Below, one piece after another: positions 34,100 through 44,579 of a stretch of DNA of 64,000 nt. Source of the DNA: Hydrangea macrophylla (lineage: Eukaryota > Streptophyta > Magnoliopsida > Cornales > Hydrangeaceae); assembly GCA_033977485.1 (NCBI GenBank), contig CM066989.1, positions 100,295,181 through 100,359,180 of the forward strand, read 5' to 3'. Position 1 is the stretch's first letter; each line of letters begins with the position of its first letter. A program made the translations under genes and the position numbers. A model generated the notes under the pieces. It saw only the letters and a program-made list of their open reading frames with translations. It searched no databases and was not told where the DNA came from.

Positions 34100-36199
34100 G
34101 GAATAGGACTTGAAAGTATTTTTATTAAATACTAGACATTAAAATACACTCCCAATATTTATCTCATAATTTTCGGAGCGTTTGGTATTTTTAATAATTA
34201 ATATACTAGTAAAATAGCTCCTTATTAATTATTAAAATTACTAATATATATACATTGTATTTTAATTTAATAAATTATAATACAGTCTAAAATAGCTTTA
34301 GGGATATAACCCTAATTTTCCACAATTAAATAATAGGTTTTGGTACTTAACACCTATTTAAATACTACATGAGACCATTATTTATTATTTATATCATCAA
34401 CATAAATAACAAATATATACTACTTAATATAATAATAATCAGAACCTTAAAATATTATATAATAATATTCCACAATATAAGAATATTAATAATACATTTA
34501 AAACCTTATTTATAATAATTAAAATCATTTAAACTTATTAAGGAGTAATAATAACAGTATTATTATTACTAATAGAATCTATCTGGTCAACCCAAACCGA
34601 CCCAAGTCAAACAGGTAATCCGTTTAGACTTACAACAAAACCCAAATGTGTGACCCATTGGGTCAGACCTGAATCGACCCTAGCATAATTCGGACAATCC
34701 ACGTCAACTCTTATAATGAACCAACCTAGAAACCCATTTGGGTTGGATCGGACCCGATCCTACAACCCAAGTATACTAACAAACTAACCTAACTTGGTTA
34801 CCCTAACCCTATCTGTACCCGAACCCGAACCTGACCCACTTACACTCACAGCATGGCCCACCCCGTTAACCCGAACCTATACCCTAATCGGCCCGACGTC
34901 CAAAATGACGTCGTTCCCTTAAATGAACCTGCGGGTTTATTATAACCCAACCCATTACCCATTTACACTCACAAATAGACCCACCCATACCCGTACCTGT
35001 ACCTGTACCCGTACCTGACCCGATCCAACAGGTAAACGATATAACCCTAAACCTTTCTTCTCTGGCGAGCTGGCCCACCGCTGGCCACCCGTGACTTCAA
35101 CTCTCTCTCCTCATATCTCACTCATTTCTCCATAGAAATGCATGAGACCAATGCCAAAATGGCCGAGTTCTCTCCCTCTCCAAGATACTAGGAACTCATA
35201 CCCTGGTTCATTCGTTTAGGGTTCTAACGAACCCATTATTCTTTTCGGTTTTGGGGGGAGTAATGGGCTACATGCCCATCCAAACGAGGTCCTATCCTAA
35301 AACTGCTTCTATGGGGATATATGGGGGTCCTTAGGATCATTTTGGCATAGGTTTGAGGGTGATTTGGTGGTGTTTCAAAATTTGAGCTCTGGTGAGGAGC
35401 TTTAATGGCAGTCCAGAGTGTACACAGAGCCTTAGGCTCTGTTTGGAGGCTTGCATGTAGTCCTAGTGATGCCTAGATGACAGGCACATACTCATAAATA
35501 AAAATGGGGTGTGTGGTTTACCTCAGGGGTCTCGGTCACTCTCTTCTCTTATCCGATCAGCTCATCTCTCTCTTCTCTGCGTCTTTCTTCTTCAACGGAC
35601 TTCTTCTTCTCCTTCTGTGATAGTGTGGGTGTGTGTTCTAAGAGTGAGGCAGAAGGATTATGAGGGTGTGTGTGTGTTTGTTCTCTCTCTTCCCAAGGTC
35701 CTATATATATACACGAACACACATATATATATACATACATGCACATATATGCATATCTGTTGGACAGGATGGAGGAGATAGAGAGGGTCTGATAGGGAGT
35801 GATGGATTGAGAGGGTATACTTGGGAAGAGCCGGCGGTTGAGGGTGGTGGTAAGGGTCTGACAATTTTGGGAAGGGTGGTGAGGGGTTGACCGGAGGTTT
35901 GAGGGATGTTTGGTTTAGGAATTTGTCCAATAGATTGTAGGTAGTGAGGTGGTGTACTAGGTATTCTAAGTTGTACTAGTTTCCCAAAGTAGTATGATCT
36001 TTTCTTATTTAAAACTACGTGCCTTATAGTCTTAGTTTTGTACAGATTTTACGGATCTACGTGGCAGGTCAGTCCGGGTCTATAACTTACAGTCTAAGTT
36101 TATTAATGTAAGAATACGTATTATTTATATAAGGTTCTGGAAATACGAAACTAAATACGTAACCCATTTTATTAATATAGAAATTTTACGGGTATTACA
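34100..36199. other. E2 right part, non-coding
   Basis: AT-rich to about 34560, then a pyrimidine-rich stretch with reiterated CCCGAACC/ACCTGTACCCGTACC words (34590-35040), CT-rich tracts (35100-35170, 35520-35620) and TATATATACA-type runs (35700-35755). Short frames on both strands over these are composition artefacts. The end GGGTATTACA is at 36190-36199. Confidence 0.6.
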
Positions 36200-36204
36200 T
36201 GTCC

Positions 36205-36634
36205 TGAATTTGAAAATAATCAACATAAAACAAGAAATGCCAATTGTTGTATAAACATAGCTTATGAATTGATAACAAATTTGTAGCTATGGAGGGAACA
36301 TGAAGAATATTTTGTAGATTGAATGTATGAGAATGAGTTTTGAAGAAGGAATTAACAGAATGTGATATGTTTAGACCTTGACCATTACCTACTGAGACTT
36401 TATCCATACTAGTGTACTCTTGAGGAAAATGCAAATTACTCAAATGTGAGGTTATGTGGTTGGTAGCCCCTGAATCTGAGAGCCACATGGTTGTGTTAGA
36501 TGAAGAGTCTGTTTTCTGAGATCCTGAGTAGGTATTAATAGCCATAGCAGATAGTTAAGATGGTAGTAGCCTGCCTTGATAGGCGTAGTTCATGCGATGA
36601 TAACAATCAATCGCAGAGTGGTTTGTTTTGTTAC
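36205..36634 (-). pseudogene. E1 protease region, cut on both sides (E2 and E7)
   Basis: On the minus strand 36545-36205 reads [25 protein letters not shown], with a complete aspartic-protease DSG, then LQNILHVPSIATNLLSIHKLC, the usual copia sequence after the protease, and ends FQIQD at the E2 junction. Upstream, 36634-36560 holds NKTNHSAIDCYHRMN, the second half of the zinc knuckle. This is the piece of E1 between its two large insertions. Confidence 0.9.
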
Positions 36635-38730
36635 TGTCACACCCGTTCCAGAATTTACATGTATTTTAATATGACATTGTGGTAACATGTAAAATTATTA
36701 ATGTTATTAATAATTGAGATTAGTTGACGTGGGTCAACGATGGGTGTCAAGTGGAGACACGGGAAATTGGTAATCCATGTTGCATTGGCATGAGTAAATG
36801 GCATTTATGTGATTTAAATGTTATTTGACTTATCTAGTATTTTATAAATAGTAAATTTACCTGTGTAGTGTAAATTTCTGGTAGTTTGGATATTATTTTA
36901 GATCGTTTTGAACACTGTGGTGAGAACGTGAGTGTGCGTTACATAAAAGGTAGGTGGTATAGAGATTCTACGGAAATTAGTTTTGAATCCTTATTTTGGA
37001 CCCCAAACAGAACTTGGATGAAAACTTTTATAAATTTTAGTTTTCACTCGTGAAGTAATAAAGTAGACGTTTAAGACGTTTCGGGGGAAAATTGGAAGTT
37101 TTGAAAATTCGTGGGGAGGTAAGCATAATTTCTAAGTCTCATGACTATAAATAGATAATGTTGGGATTCTTTTTGCCAAACTTTCTAAAAATATCCTTGG
37201 AGGAGAGAGAAAAAGGGAGATTTTGTGCCACGAGCTTCACGACGCCGATCGACAACCGTTCATCTGTCAGATTTTCTCCAGATTCGAGATTTGGACTCGT
37301 GGAGGTAACAGCTTCATTTTGATACCTATTAGGCCATGTTTGGCAACTTTCTCTGAAAATCTAATTTCTAAAAATTTGGAGAAAACCCAGTAAAACTTGT
37401 AGGAATCACCTGTAAACTGAGATCCGACGTTTATTCGAGCCTCAGGTTGATCCTTCAAAGTTTTGGAGAGATCTCACGAGGTATGAATTCTAGATCTACG
37501 AAATATATGAGATTTACATGTTTTAAATATCGGTTTTGATATTTTAGATCCGGGTGAAATTCATGAGTTAATTAGTCCCGTTAATTATGCACGCGAAAAT
37601 ATTAGAAAAGCATGTATAAAACTATTTATGTGAGCATGCTATGTGTCTACTTGGGTCAAGGGGGGTTTGGTACAAATTCATCCGGGGGTAAGCTCCTCGA
37701 ACCTTGAGGATTGTAATCTTGATTGTGGTTGTGTTTGGTATGGAGGAAGGCTCAACCAGTACATGATACCTGGTATGGAGGAAGGCCCAACCCATGTATG
37801 GAATGTATGGGAGAGGTGTGCCTTCCACGGCATCGGTTCCATTTACTGGATGAATGCGTACCACACACCCTAGAGACTACTTTTCATGTGTTTTTGGATG
37901 TTTATAACATGAATTGTCATATAGCATACATTTAGAATTGTGCACTCAGCATATAGTTGAGCAGTGGAGATTTACTCCATTGCAGGTGATAAGAAGCGAG
38001 GAAAGAAGAAGCGTGAGGATTGAGGCCGTGGAATGCTAGGGAATCACTTGTTTATACTTTTGTTTTCATCGAACCTGTAATAAGAATTGGCTTTGGTCAT
38101 ATGTTGTAATAGAATCTTGACTTGGATTAGTACTTGTAATCTTTAGTAAACCCTCTTGTTTTTATGTTTTTAATCGTGCGTATATAGTGGGGTTATGTTG
38201 GAATTGGATTGGAGAACCATGGGTTTGAGTTGCTGCAGATTGGGCAAATCTGAGGGAGATCAGTCGACTGGGTCAGCGACACAGTCGACTGGACCCCTGC
38301 CTTACAGACTTATTCTTTCAATTTTCACAGGATTCAGTCAACTGAAGGATGGGTATCAGTCAACTGTTTTCCGCACGAAAACACAACCTTCTGCTTGAAT
38401 AGTGTTCAGTCGACCGGACTAGGCATCAATCGACTGTGTGGCCCCAGTCGACTGAGTCCCCAACATAGTCGACTGGACCGGGCTGTTGGACTTTCAATAC
38501 TTTCTGGTTCAGACCTCTAGTCGACCGGAGCCCCGATACAGTCGACCGGACCTCTGTTTTCCAGAATGAATTCTTTATGAAACTGTTCCAATTGGAAAAA
38601 CTTTTTATAACTATGATTTTAATGGATTTTACTTATATTTTCCGTTGTTATTATACTTTAATGGACTTGGTTGAGCCTTGGTGGCGTGCCATGTGTCCTA
38701 TTTCCGCGTGAAGCGGGATGGGTCGTGATA
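36635..38730. mobile_element. E7: LTR-like insertion in the E1 zinc knuckle, TSD GTTAC
   Basis: TGTCACACCCG (36635) to GGGTCGTGATA (38730), 2096 bp, flanked by a perfect GTTAC duplication (36630-36634, 38731-38735). The last base pair is TA where CA is expected, one substitution. No pol domain, PBS or second LTR is seen, so a solo LTR is likely. Ten CAGTCGACTG-type palindromes lie near the right end. Orientation is unsure: CTATAAATAG at 37144-37153 favours plus, while TATATAC near 38178 next to the array favours minus. Short open stretches at 37622-37935 have no support. Confidence 0.88.
38261..38548. promoter_or_regulatory. Array of ten CAGTCGACTG-type palindromes in E7
   Basis: Sites at 38261, 38282, 38335, 38357, 38407, 38427, 38445, 38466, 38518 and 38539 are CAGTCGACTG or one to two changes from it (CAGTCAACTG, CAGTCGACCG, CAATCGACTG, TAGTCGACTG). 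Neighbouring sites are often 18-22 bp apart. Same motif as in solo LTR S1, although the flanking LTR sequence is not visibly alike. Confidence 0.65.
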
Positions 38731-39675
38731 GTTACAGATTTGACAAACAACTTGTAGACGAGGACCAAGAAGAGATTTGTTGTGGACTTGATTTTCAGTA
38801 AGGTTTGGATTGGAATTTGGAAAGTCATTGGACTGAAAACCTCCTCATCCTCTGAAATTTCCATTTCTTCCACCATGAAATCATCCACTGCGTCCTCTGT
38901 AACTGTTTGAACCCCGAAATCCCGAGCCATGATTAGAAGTTGAATTTAATGATGGACGGAATTGAAAAGAAGCCATAGCAGAAAATTGTGAGTCTTGTAT
39001 GGCTTGAACATGCGTGGCTTCAAGTGTTTGTTCTTCAGCTTTCAAGAGTACATGTAGATCTTCAATAGAGAGATGATCAGATCTGGTGCGTAAAGCAGTC
39101 TTGAAACCATTGTATTCAGCTGGTAATCTATTGAGGGCATACAATAATATATCTTCATCATCAATATTGACTGAAACTGCAACAAGTTTATCACGCAAAC
39201 GTTTGGTCTTTTGAAAATAGGTATCAATTGAATCACTCTTCTTTGTGATAGTTTGAAGATCGGATTTGAGTTACAGTATATTGGATCTCGAAACTGAAGA
39301 AAAATGTTTCTCGAGTGCAATCTAGACATCTCTTGAAGAAATTTTTCCAACAATAAGAGAGAGAGTATTTTTGGTTAGAGTAGCATTGATCAATGTAATG
39401 ATCACTTGATCTTGAATTCGCCATGATTAATACAGAGGATTAAGAAATGGTCCTGATTCGTTTTGCAGAAATTGTGGAGGACAAGGCTGCGATCCGTCTA
39501 AGAAACCAAAAAGTGAGTGAGATTGAAATATCAAAGTGATTTGATATTTCCACATAACGTAATTTGTGCCATCAAGCTTGAATGGGATGAGATTTGTGAT
39601 GATAGAGAGCAAAAACAACTGATTTGTAGAAGAGGAAGAAGAGGGAGAACTTGAGGTTGAAGACGAAGATGCCAT
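38731..39675 (-). pseudogene. E1 gag remnant
   Basis: ATG at 39673-39675 starts MASSSSTSSSPSS, then LDGTNYVMWKYQI, the opening of a copia Gag. A stop follows at about 39427, and the UBN2 middle (DILLYALNRLPAEYNGFKTALRT) is open at 39198-38881. The end reaches CQIC at 38731-38747, the first half of a CX2CX4HX4C knuckle whose other half (NKTNHSAIDC) lies beyond E7 at 36634. Stops near 39420 and 39280 and frame changes near 38930 and 39350 show decay. The protein would coat element RNA in virus-like particles. Confidence 0.88.
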
Positions 39676-39698
39676 GGATGAACGCTTGTTTTTCTAGG

Positions 39699-39710
39699 GC
39701 TTTGATAGCA
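39699..39710 (-). promoter_or_regulatory. E1 primer-binding site (degraded tRNA-iMet type)
   Basis: Minus strand TGCTATCAAAGC touches the 5' LTR and differs from TGGTATCAGAGC at two bases. Confidence 0.8.
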
Positions 39711-39827
39711 TGAAAGTGCTAGAGAAACTATAAATGAGATCTATTCAATTCAACCAAACCCACAGTACACACACTTGTATATATATATATATAGAAAATC
39801 AGTGAAAGCTAAAACAGAACAGAAATG

Positions 39828-39992
39828 ATTTGTGCACAGAATATTTGCACAGAATTTGTGCACAGAATTGATCCGGATCACTCATTTCGATGGCCCCCAT
39901 ACCAAAATGTGTGGGGGCCATCGAAATGAGTGATCCGGATCAATTCTGTGCACAAATTCTGTGCATTTTTCTGTGCTTGTAGCATTACTGAA
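39828..39992. mobile_element. Fold-back MITE with a 54-bp perfect stem, TSD AACAGAAATG
   Basis: A 165-bp insertion flanked by AACAGAAATG (39818-39827, 39993-40002). Its core is an inverted repeat, 39846-39899 against 39912-39965, perfect over 54 bp with a 12-nt loop; each arm contains GATCCGGATC, itself a palindrome. A 10-bp duplication fits Mutator-type MITEs. The perfect arms mean the insertion or a conversion between arms is recent relative to E1. Confidence 0.85.
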
Positions 39993-40015
39993 AACAGAAA
40001 TGCTATTATAACAGA

Positions 40016-40580
40016 CATGGCCGGCCCAAAGGGGGGGCGAGAGGGGCAACCGTCCCGGGCCACCAAAGTTTATCAAATTTTGAGGGGTCCCATAAAATTT
40101 TCATAATTACATTTTTACCTAGAGATTTTTTTAGCATTTTACATTAGGTCTCCCTCAATTATGTTTAAGTCTCTCCTCAACATATGTTTAGGCCCCAAAA
40201 GGGCTCAATGCCCAATTTAATGTCATCAACTACATATAAATTGATATACATATATATATATATATAACTCAAAAACAAATGCCCCTAGAATTTTGAAAAT
40301 TACACTTTTAATTCAAGAATTTTTTGAGTTTTAGAAATAGGCCCTCCTAGAATTTTGAAAGACACCATACAATTTTTAAGTTTCACAAATAGACTCATAT
40401 TATAAGTAGACTCCCAAAAAATCGCCAATTATGTATAAGTAAACCCTAAAAAAAAAGTCAATTATGTATAGGTAGACCCCAAAAAAATTACCTCGGGGGC
40501 GCTGTCCCCGAACCCCCAAATAAGGGCCTCTCTTTTAGTAGTTCGTCCTGGGCCTCCAAATATTCAGGACCGGCCCTGAA
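40016..40580. mobile_element. hAT-like non-autonomous element
   Basis: About 565 bp from CATGGCCGGCCC to GGACCGGCCCTG, short imperfect terminal inverted repeats of the CAGGGCCGGCC kind. The flanks are ATAACAGA (40008-40015) and TTAACAGA (40581-40588), an 8-bp duplication with one change; 8 bp is typical of hAT. The interior is non-coding, with repeated CCCCAAAAAA and TTATGTATA(A/G)GTAGA words. Confidence 0.75.
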
Positions 40581-40682
40581 TTAACAGATGTCCACTTGCT
40601 TGCCAACGTGCTCAACTTAATTGCCACTTGCTCAACTTGCAGAGTTAGGTAGGTACTGTTTGGACACATGGTTAACACATCT

Positions 40683-40780
40683 GGCGATTGCTTTCAATTT
40701 CTCGGTGATTGCTTTCGATTTTTCATCTGTTCCATAAACCAGTCCTCGAATAATTGCTCCTCACCAAAATGTGTGAACTG
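40683..40780 (-). pseudogene. Possible host exon, upstream half, split by E1
   Basis: From 40780 downward on the minus strand the frame reads QFTHFGEEQLFEDWFMEQMK, then NRKQSPRN, a TGA, KQSP, and continues in frame across the E1 target site into 4168-4111. A possible acceptor (AAAGCAG) lies just before 40780. TGA could be a decayed Trp codon (KQSP occurs on both sides of it) or the true stop, in which case E1 sits in a 3' UTR. The product is not recognised and the piece is too short for certainty. Confidence 0.3.
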
Positions 40781-41122
40781 CTGCTTTCAAGGTTTTGGTC
40801 CTTTGGAAAGTGGCATGAGATATATATATACATATATAAATATATTTGGTGTTTAAATTTTGAAAACCCTTAATTTTGGGTGTTTCCAAATTAAATAAGT
40901 TGGTTTGAAAAGGAATGACTCATCTGATGGATTTTAAGGGTAGTTTGGTCACTAAACAAAAATATGGACTTGTCACCAAAATATTTTTTGGAGTGGACCT
41001 ATTATAACAAAGTTACACTAAATAGGACTTTATTCTAATTATCTCTTAAATTATAATTAATTATAATTTAATAAGTCAAGGAGCAGGTAAGACACATGGC
41101 CCATGCCATAACTTTCATAACA

Positions 41123-41341
41123 CTTATGACTTATCACGTATAATTAAATTTAAATTCCAGTCTCTTTTGTGTAAAAATATAAAGTCAGTGATATACTTTT
41201 TTGAAATAAAAAATATATATATGTGAAACTAAAAGTTATCAAGTTTTACATAACGAAGGAAGTAATTATGCACAAAGTCGGTGGCAACTTATCACTACAT
41301 TGGGAGCAGCTCATCACAATATTATGAGCATATTCACAATG
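41123..41341. repeat. Spacer repeat, copy B (copy A at 3341-3581)
   Basis: Matches the left-flank segment in order and orientation, but has TATAATTAAATT only once where copy A carries the MITE. Provides the empty-site comparison for that MITE. Confidence 0.7.
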
Positions 41342-42567
41342 CTTTTGTGTCAATTTGGTTGTGCAAAATTTGAATCTGGATTTGTTAGGATTTGGATATC
41401 TGAGTGGATATCCATTTAAGCACAAAAAAGAGCCCGTGTTAAGAATATTAGTTTTTTTTTATAAATAAAATTAATCACAAAAACGAGACCCTGTTAAGGA
41501 TATCAATTTTTTTGAAATAAAAAACATGCAAGTCAAACACAATAGAAGCAATGTCAACCATTTCAGATTCAGATGGTATACACGATACAAATTTAGATTC
41601 AGATGATATAAATAGATATTACATATATATAATGTTATAAACAGTTTGGTTTAGTGTAGGTCTTAAAAAAAATATTATAAAAATAATGACAATAAAAAAA
41701 AAGAATTTTAAAAAATTATCAGATTTGGGTTTTTATAGGATTGGATGTTGCAAATCCAATCCGTTAACTAAAAACTATTCAAATTCGGATTTTAATATCC
41801 AAATTCGACTATTAAAGTCGGATTCAGATTGACTTTGAATTCAAATCCGATCTGTTTACAGGGCTAGTTACAAGTGGTGTTTTAAGGGCTATGCTTTCTT
41901 GGGTTTCAAATGCTTTATTGGGAGTCTCCTTCACCCCACCTGCTTTTGCAATAGTATGCAACTTTATGTGAAATGTTATCAATCAAATTCTTGAAATGGA
42001 CTTGTTTGCAAATTACCATCTGCACACAGAATGTCGGCTTTTTGTTATTTATTATAAAACAGACTCATAAAATGTGATCTTTTATCTTCCACTTGCCATA
42101 TTGAGCTCTGTCAACTAGTTATAAGTTAATACTGTCATGATAGGAATAAGAATCTACTTACATTTCTTGGACATGTACATTATTCTGATAACATTATTAA
42201 ACAAACACTTCAGCTTCGCCAGTACATTATTCTAAATATTTAAAAGAGTAAATTTCATCCCTAACTTCTTATTGACAATTAGCATGTTTTTTTAATTATC
42301 GCACAACACTTTCTCGCCCTTCATAAGTTGTTAGTTGTGCAACTATGAAAAAGCTAAATTCCAAAAAATTAACACATCTCAAAATGCGCAACAACTACTA
42401 AACCTCTTAAGATCTTTCAATGGTTGGCTCCAAATTAAAAGAAATTCCAGTGGGGATGAGAAACTCATGGCAACAAAAGGGAATTTGATTTGGTTTCTTG
42501 TAGAGAAAGAAATGTAAGTTTGAATATCTCCTGCGAATAAACCCCTAAAACTCCACACAAAAAAAAA
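41342..42567. other. AT-rich spacer, no gene seen
   Basis: Contains ATATCCAAATT/GATTCAGAT words repeated around 41380-41850 (for example GATTCAGATGGTATA and GATTCAGATGATATA) and otherwise unstructured AT-rich sequence. The open stretch at 42335-42517 has no protein-like character. Confidence 0.55.
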
Positions 42568-42930
42568 GGGGTAAATTACACTTTGCACCCTTGTAGTATA
42601 GATGTAATGTTATTTTGGTCCCTGTAGTTTTAATTTTGTCGATTTGGTCCTTACAGTTTCAATTTAGGTTCAATTTTGTCTATTCATGAAAATTTCCTAC
42701 AGTTTTTGATCGAAATAGGTCATGTGATGGACACATGAGGTATCATTAGGGGCATAATGATAAATTTACTTGGAGTAATTATACTTTACACACATACACT
42801 GATCTTAAATCTGCCAAAAACTGTAGAAATTATTCATAAATGGACTAAATTGAGTCTAAAACGAAACTGCAAGGACCAAATTGGTAAAATTGAAACTATA
42901 GGGACCAAAATGAAATCACACCCAAAGTAT
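42568..42930. mobile_element. Truncated copy of the GGGTAAATTACA MITE
   Basis: The left end GGGGTAAATTACACTTTGCA and following sequence match the MITE at 2957-3340. The centre (GTATCATTAGGGGCATAATG) is in opposite orientation relative to that copy. The right end stops at about 42930 within CACCCAAAG, lacking the final 25-30 bp of the inverted repeat. Confidence 0.75.
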
Positions 42931-43139
42931 TTGTTGGGGAAAGTTTCTTCTTTGGCCTTTTTATTTTTAAACGGTTGGGTCTTGGATGTCTCTAATCCTA
43001 ACGATTCGATGGAAACATATTCTTTAAGGTCGTTTAATTCATAAGTCTGTCATGTAATTGGTTAAAAGCCACCCCGAATTGGCTCCATAAGCTTGATTTG
43101 AATCGGTTCATCAAGTTAGATGGAATGTTCAGAGCCAAT

Positions 43140-43653
43140 GTTTTGAAAATCGGACTGTTCGTAGAACCAAAAAATTGACCAGGTCATAGGTTAGAGGTTC
43201 AACCATCGGGTGAACCGTAATTAACCCATGATGTCATAATTATGTAATATTTAATTATTTATATCTACACACAAGTTTTAATATGTAAATATATACAAAA
43301 AAAAAAAAAATTACAAAAATACGCAAAAACTCAATTTTTATTTTCACAATTTCCTATTATAATTAAGTATACATTATTAAGAGATTCATAGTATCAAAAA
43401 AATGTAGGGGAAATAAAAATTTAAAAAATATTAAAAAAATAAAAAATAAAAAATAATAATAAACTTTGTAGGCAAAAAAATGGTTTTGAGCGATTTTGGT
43501 AAAAAAAAAAAATGGGTTTTAACGGTTTTGAACGGTTCCACCAGTTCTGGGCAGTCTTGGTGCCAATAACAGTTACAGTCAAACCGGACCGAAAAACTAA
43601 CTGGTCGACGGTCCAACCGGTTGAACCGGCCTGCCCGGTCCGATTTTCAAAAC
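43140..43653. mobile_element. MITE with GTTTTGAAAATCGGAC inverted ends
   Basis: GTTTTGAAAATCGGAC at 43140-43155 is perfectly inverted at 43638-43653, 514 bp overall. The subterminal sequence is rich in AACCGG/ACCGGTT-like words on the right and GGTTCAACC on the left. Non-coding. A clean target duplication could not be fixed, so superfamily is unsure (hAT-like suggested by ends and size). Confidence 0.65.
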
Positions 43654-43828
43654 CATGTTTAGAGCTAACATGGGAAAGTAGTTTTCTCTTATTCTTAAAG
43701 CATGTGACTTAAGAGATGTTGTAAAAGAATAACTTATTAGTGTAGCTGAAGGACTTATTGAAGCTCTTGGTGGTTAGTTGTCTCAAATTTGGGTTGATTT
43801 TAAATTTAGTGTTAGCTGAGAAGGGATA

Positions 43829-44579
43829 TGTCACGCCCCAAACCCACCATGTGGAAAAGGTAGGTGACGAGCCGACAAGGCTTGAAATGGACTGTAGAGT
43901 AGGAGGCAATCCCTGAAAAATCTTTATGAAGTGAATGTTATGTGAATGTGTGAATGAAGCTCATTCAAATTGACGACACACCAAGATGTCGTTGAATGTG
44001 TGGGAATTAAATGGCCAAGGCCGTCATATCAACAAACATTTATGTCATAAAGCATTCCAAGGCAACAAGGAAAAAGTAAAATCTCAAATTCATAAGGATA
44101 TAAGGAGTTCCTTCCATATAGATGAATATTTAGATCAAGAGCAAAACAAGATAATTTGAGTGAACTGCAACACTAAAAAGCTACAACTAAATAAAAAAAA
44201 TTGTGTTTTTTTGTGTATTTAACTGCATTAGCTTATGTTTTGGCTGCAGGACTAAAAATTTTAATTGTCAAAAAATGGGGTACAAATAGGGATAAGCTTC
44301 AGTTAAGATTGCCTATCTAATAGCAAATCTCCTCACCCCAGCTCCGGTGTACTGTCAGTAATAAAAAATCAAGCCCCAGCTGCTGTTACATCAGATTCAA
44401 TTGCACTGACATTACTTAGAAATTAGTTACATTCTCTGTTATTACCGCGGGCAAGGCACACCGATTTCCTAGTTCCTATGGTATACAGGACCTGACAGTA
44501 CTACCCAGCTAGCTCGAGCTTGTATGTGGTCAGTAGAATACATCCCACGATTGCTAGGTGGAGGAGATGATAATCCATG
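43829..44579. mobile_element. Fragment starting TGTCACGCCCC, right border unresolved
   Basis: TGTCACGCCCC at 43829 is the terminus seen in E2 and in the solo LTR at 50771, but I find no matching GGGTATTACA end or duplication of GGATA. It may be a truncated member of that family, or the outer end of the 3' LTR of G1, whose minus-strand LTR would then end GGGGCGTGACA. Confidence 0.4.

Larger units (their letters stand above)
7197..36199. mobile_element. E2: TGTCACGCCC...GGGTATTACA element inserted in E1
   Basis: Ends are TGTCACGCCC (7197) and GGGTATTACA (36199). The flanking 5-mers are TATCC (7192-7196) and TGTCC (36200-36204), a target duplication with one change. The E1 reading frame resumes exactly across this junction, which independently confirms the borders. 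Without E3 the element is about 4.0 kb (7197-7531 and 32551-36199). I find no PBS, no second copy of its ends and no pol domain, so it is either a very long solo LTR or a non-autonomous LARD-like element. A related end pair occurs at 50771-51906. Confidence 0.85.
4169..40677 (-). mobile_element. E1: old Ty1/copia element, short LTRs, TSD CATCT, hosts the first nest
   Basis: The left LTR (4169-4377, 209 bp) and right LTR (39711-40677, enlarged by two insertions) both run TGAAAGTGCTAG...GGTTAACA on the plus strand and are flanked by a perfect CATCT duplication (4164-4168, 40678-40682). Gag lies at the right and RNase H at the left, so the element is on the minus strand, with integrase before RT as in copia. 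After removing insertions E2, E7, a MITE and a hAT-like element, about 4.66 kb remains, a normal size for a short-LTR copia element (Ale/Retrofit-like by LTR length and Gag style; inference). Stops and frameshifts occur throughout. Confidence 0.93.
39711..40677 (-). repeat. E1 5' LTR with two insertions
   Basis: LTR sequence at 39711-39827, 40003-40015 and 40589-40677 matches the 209-bp left LTR. It is interrupted by a fold-back MITE and a hAT-like element, both absent from the left LTR, so the left LTR serves as the empty site for both. Confidence 0.9.

Noticed and set aside
35509..35930. Overlapping frames on both strands in E2
   Set aside because: They follow CT-, GT- and TA-rich tracts with no domain or conserved start.
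37622..37935. Frames on both strands inside E7
   Set aside because: Mutually overlapping, short, and made partly by the repeated GGTATGGAGGAAGGC words; no match to any family I know.
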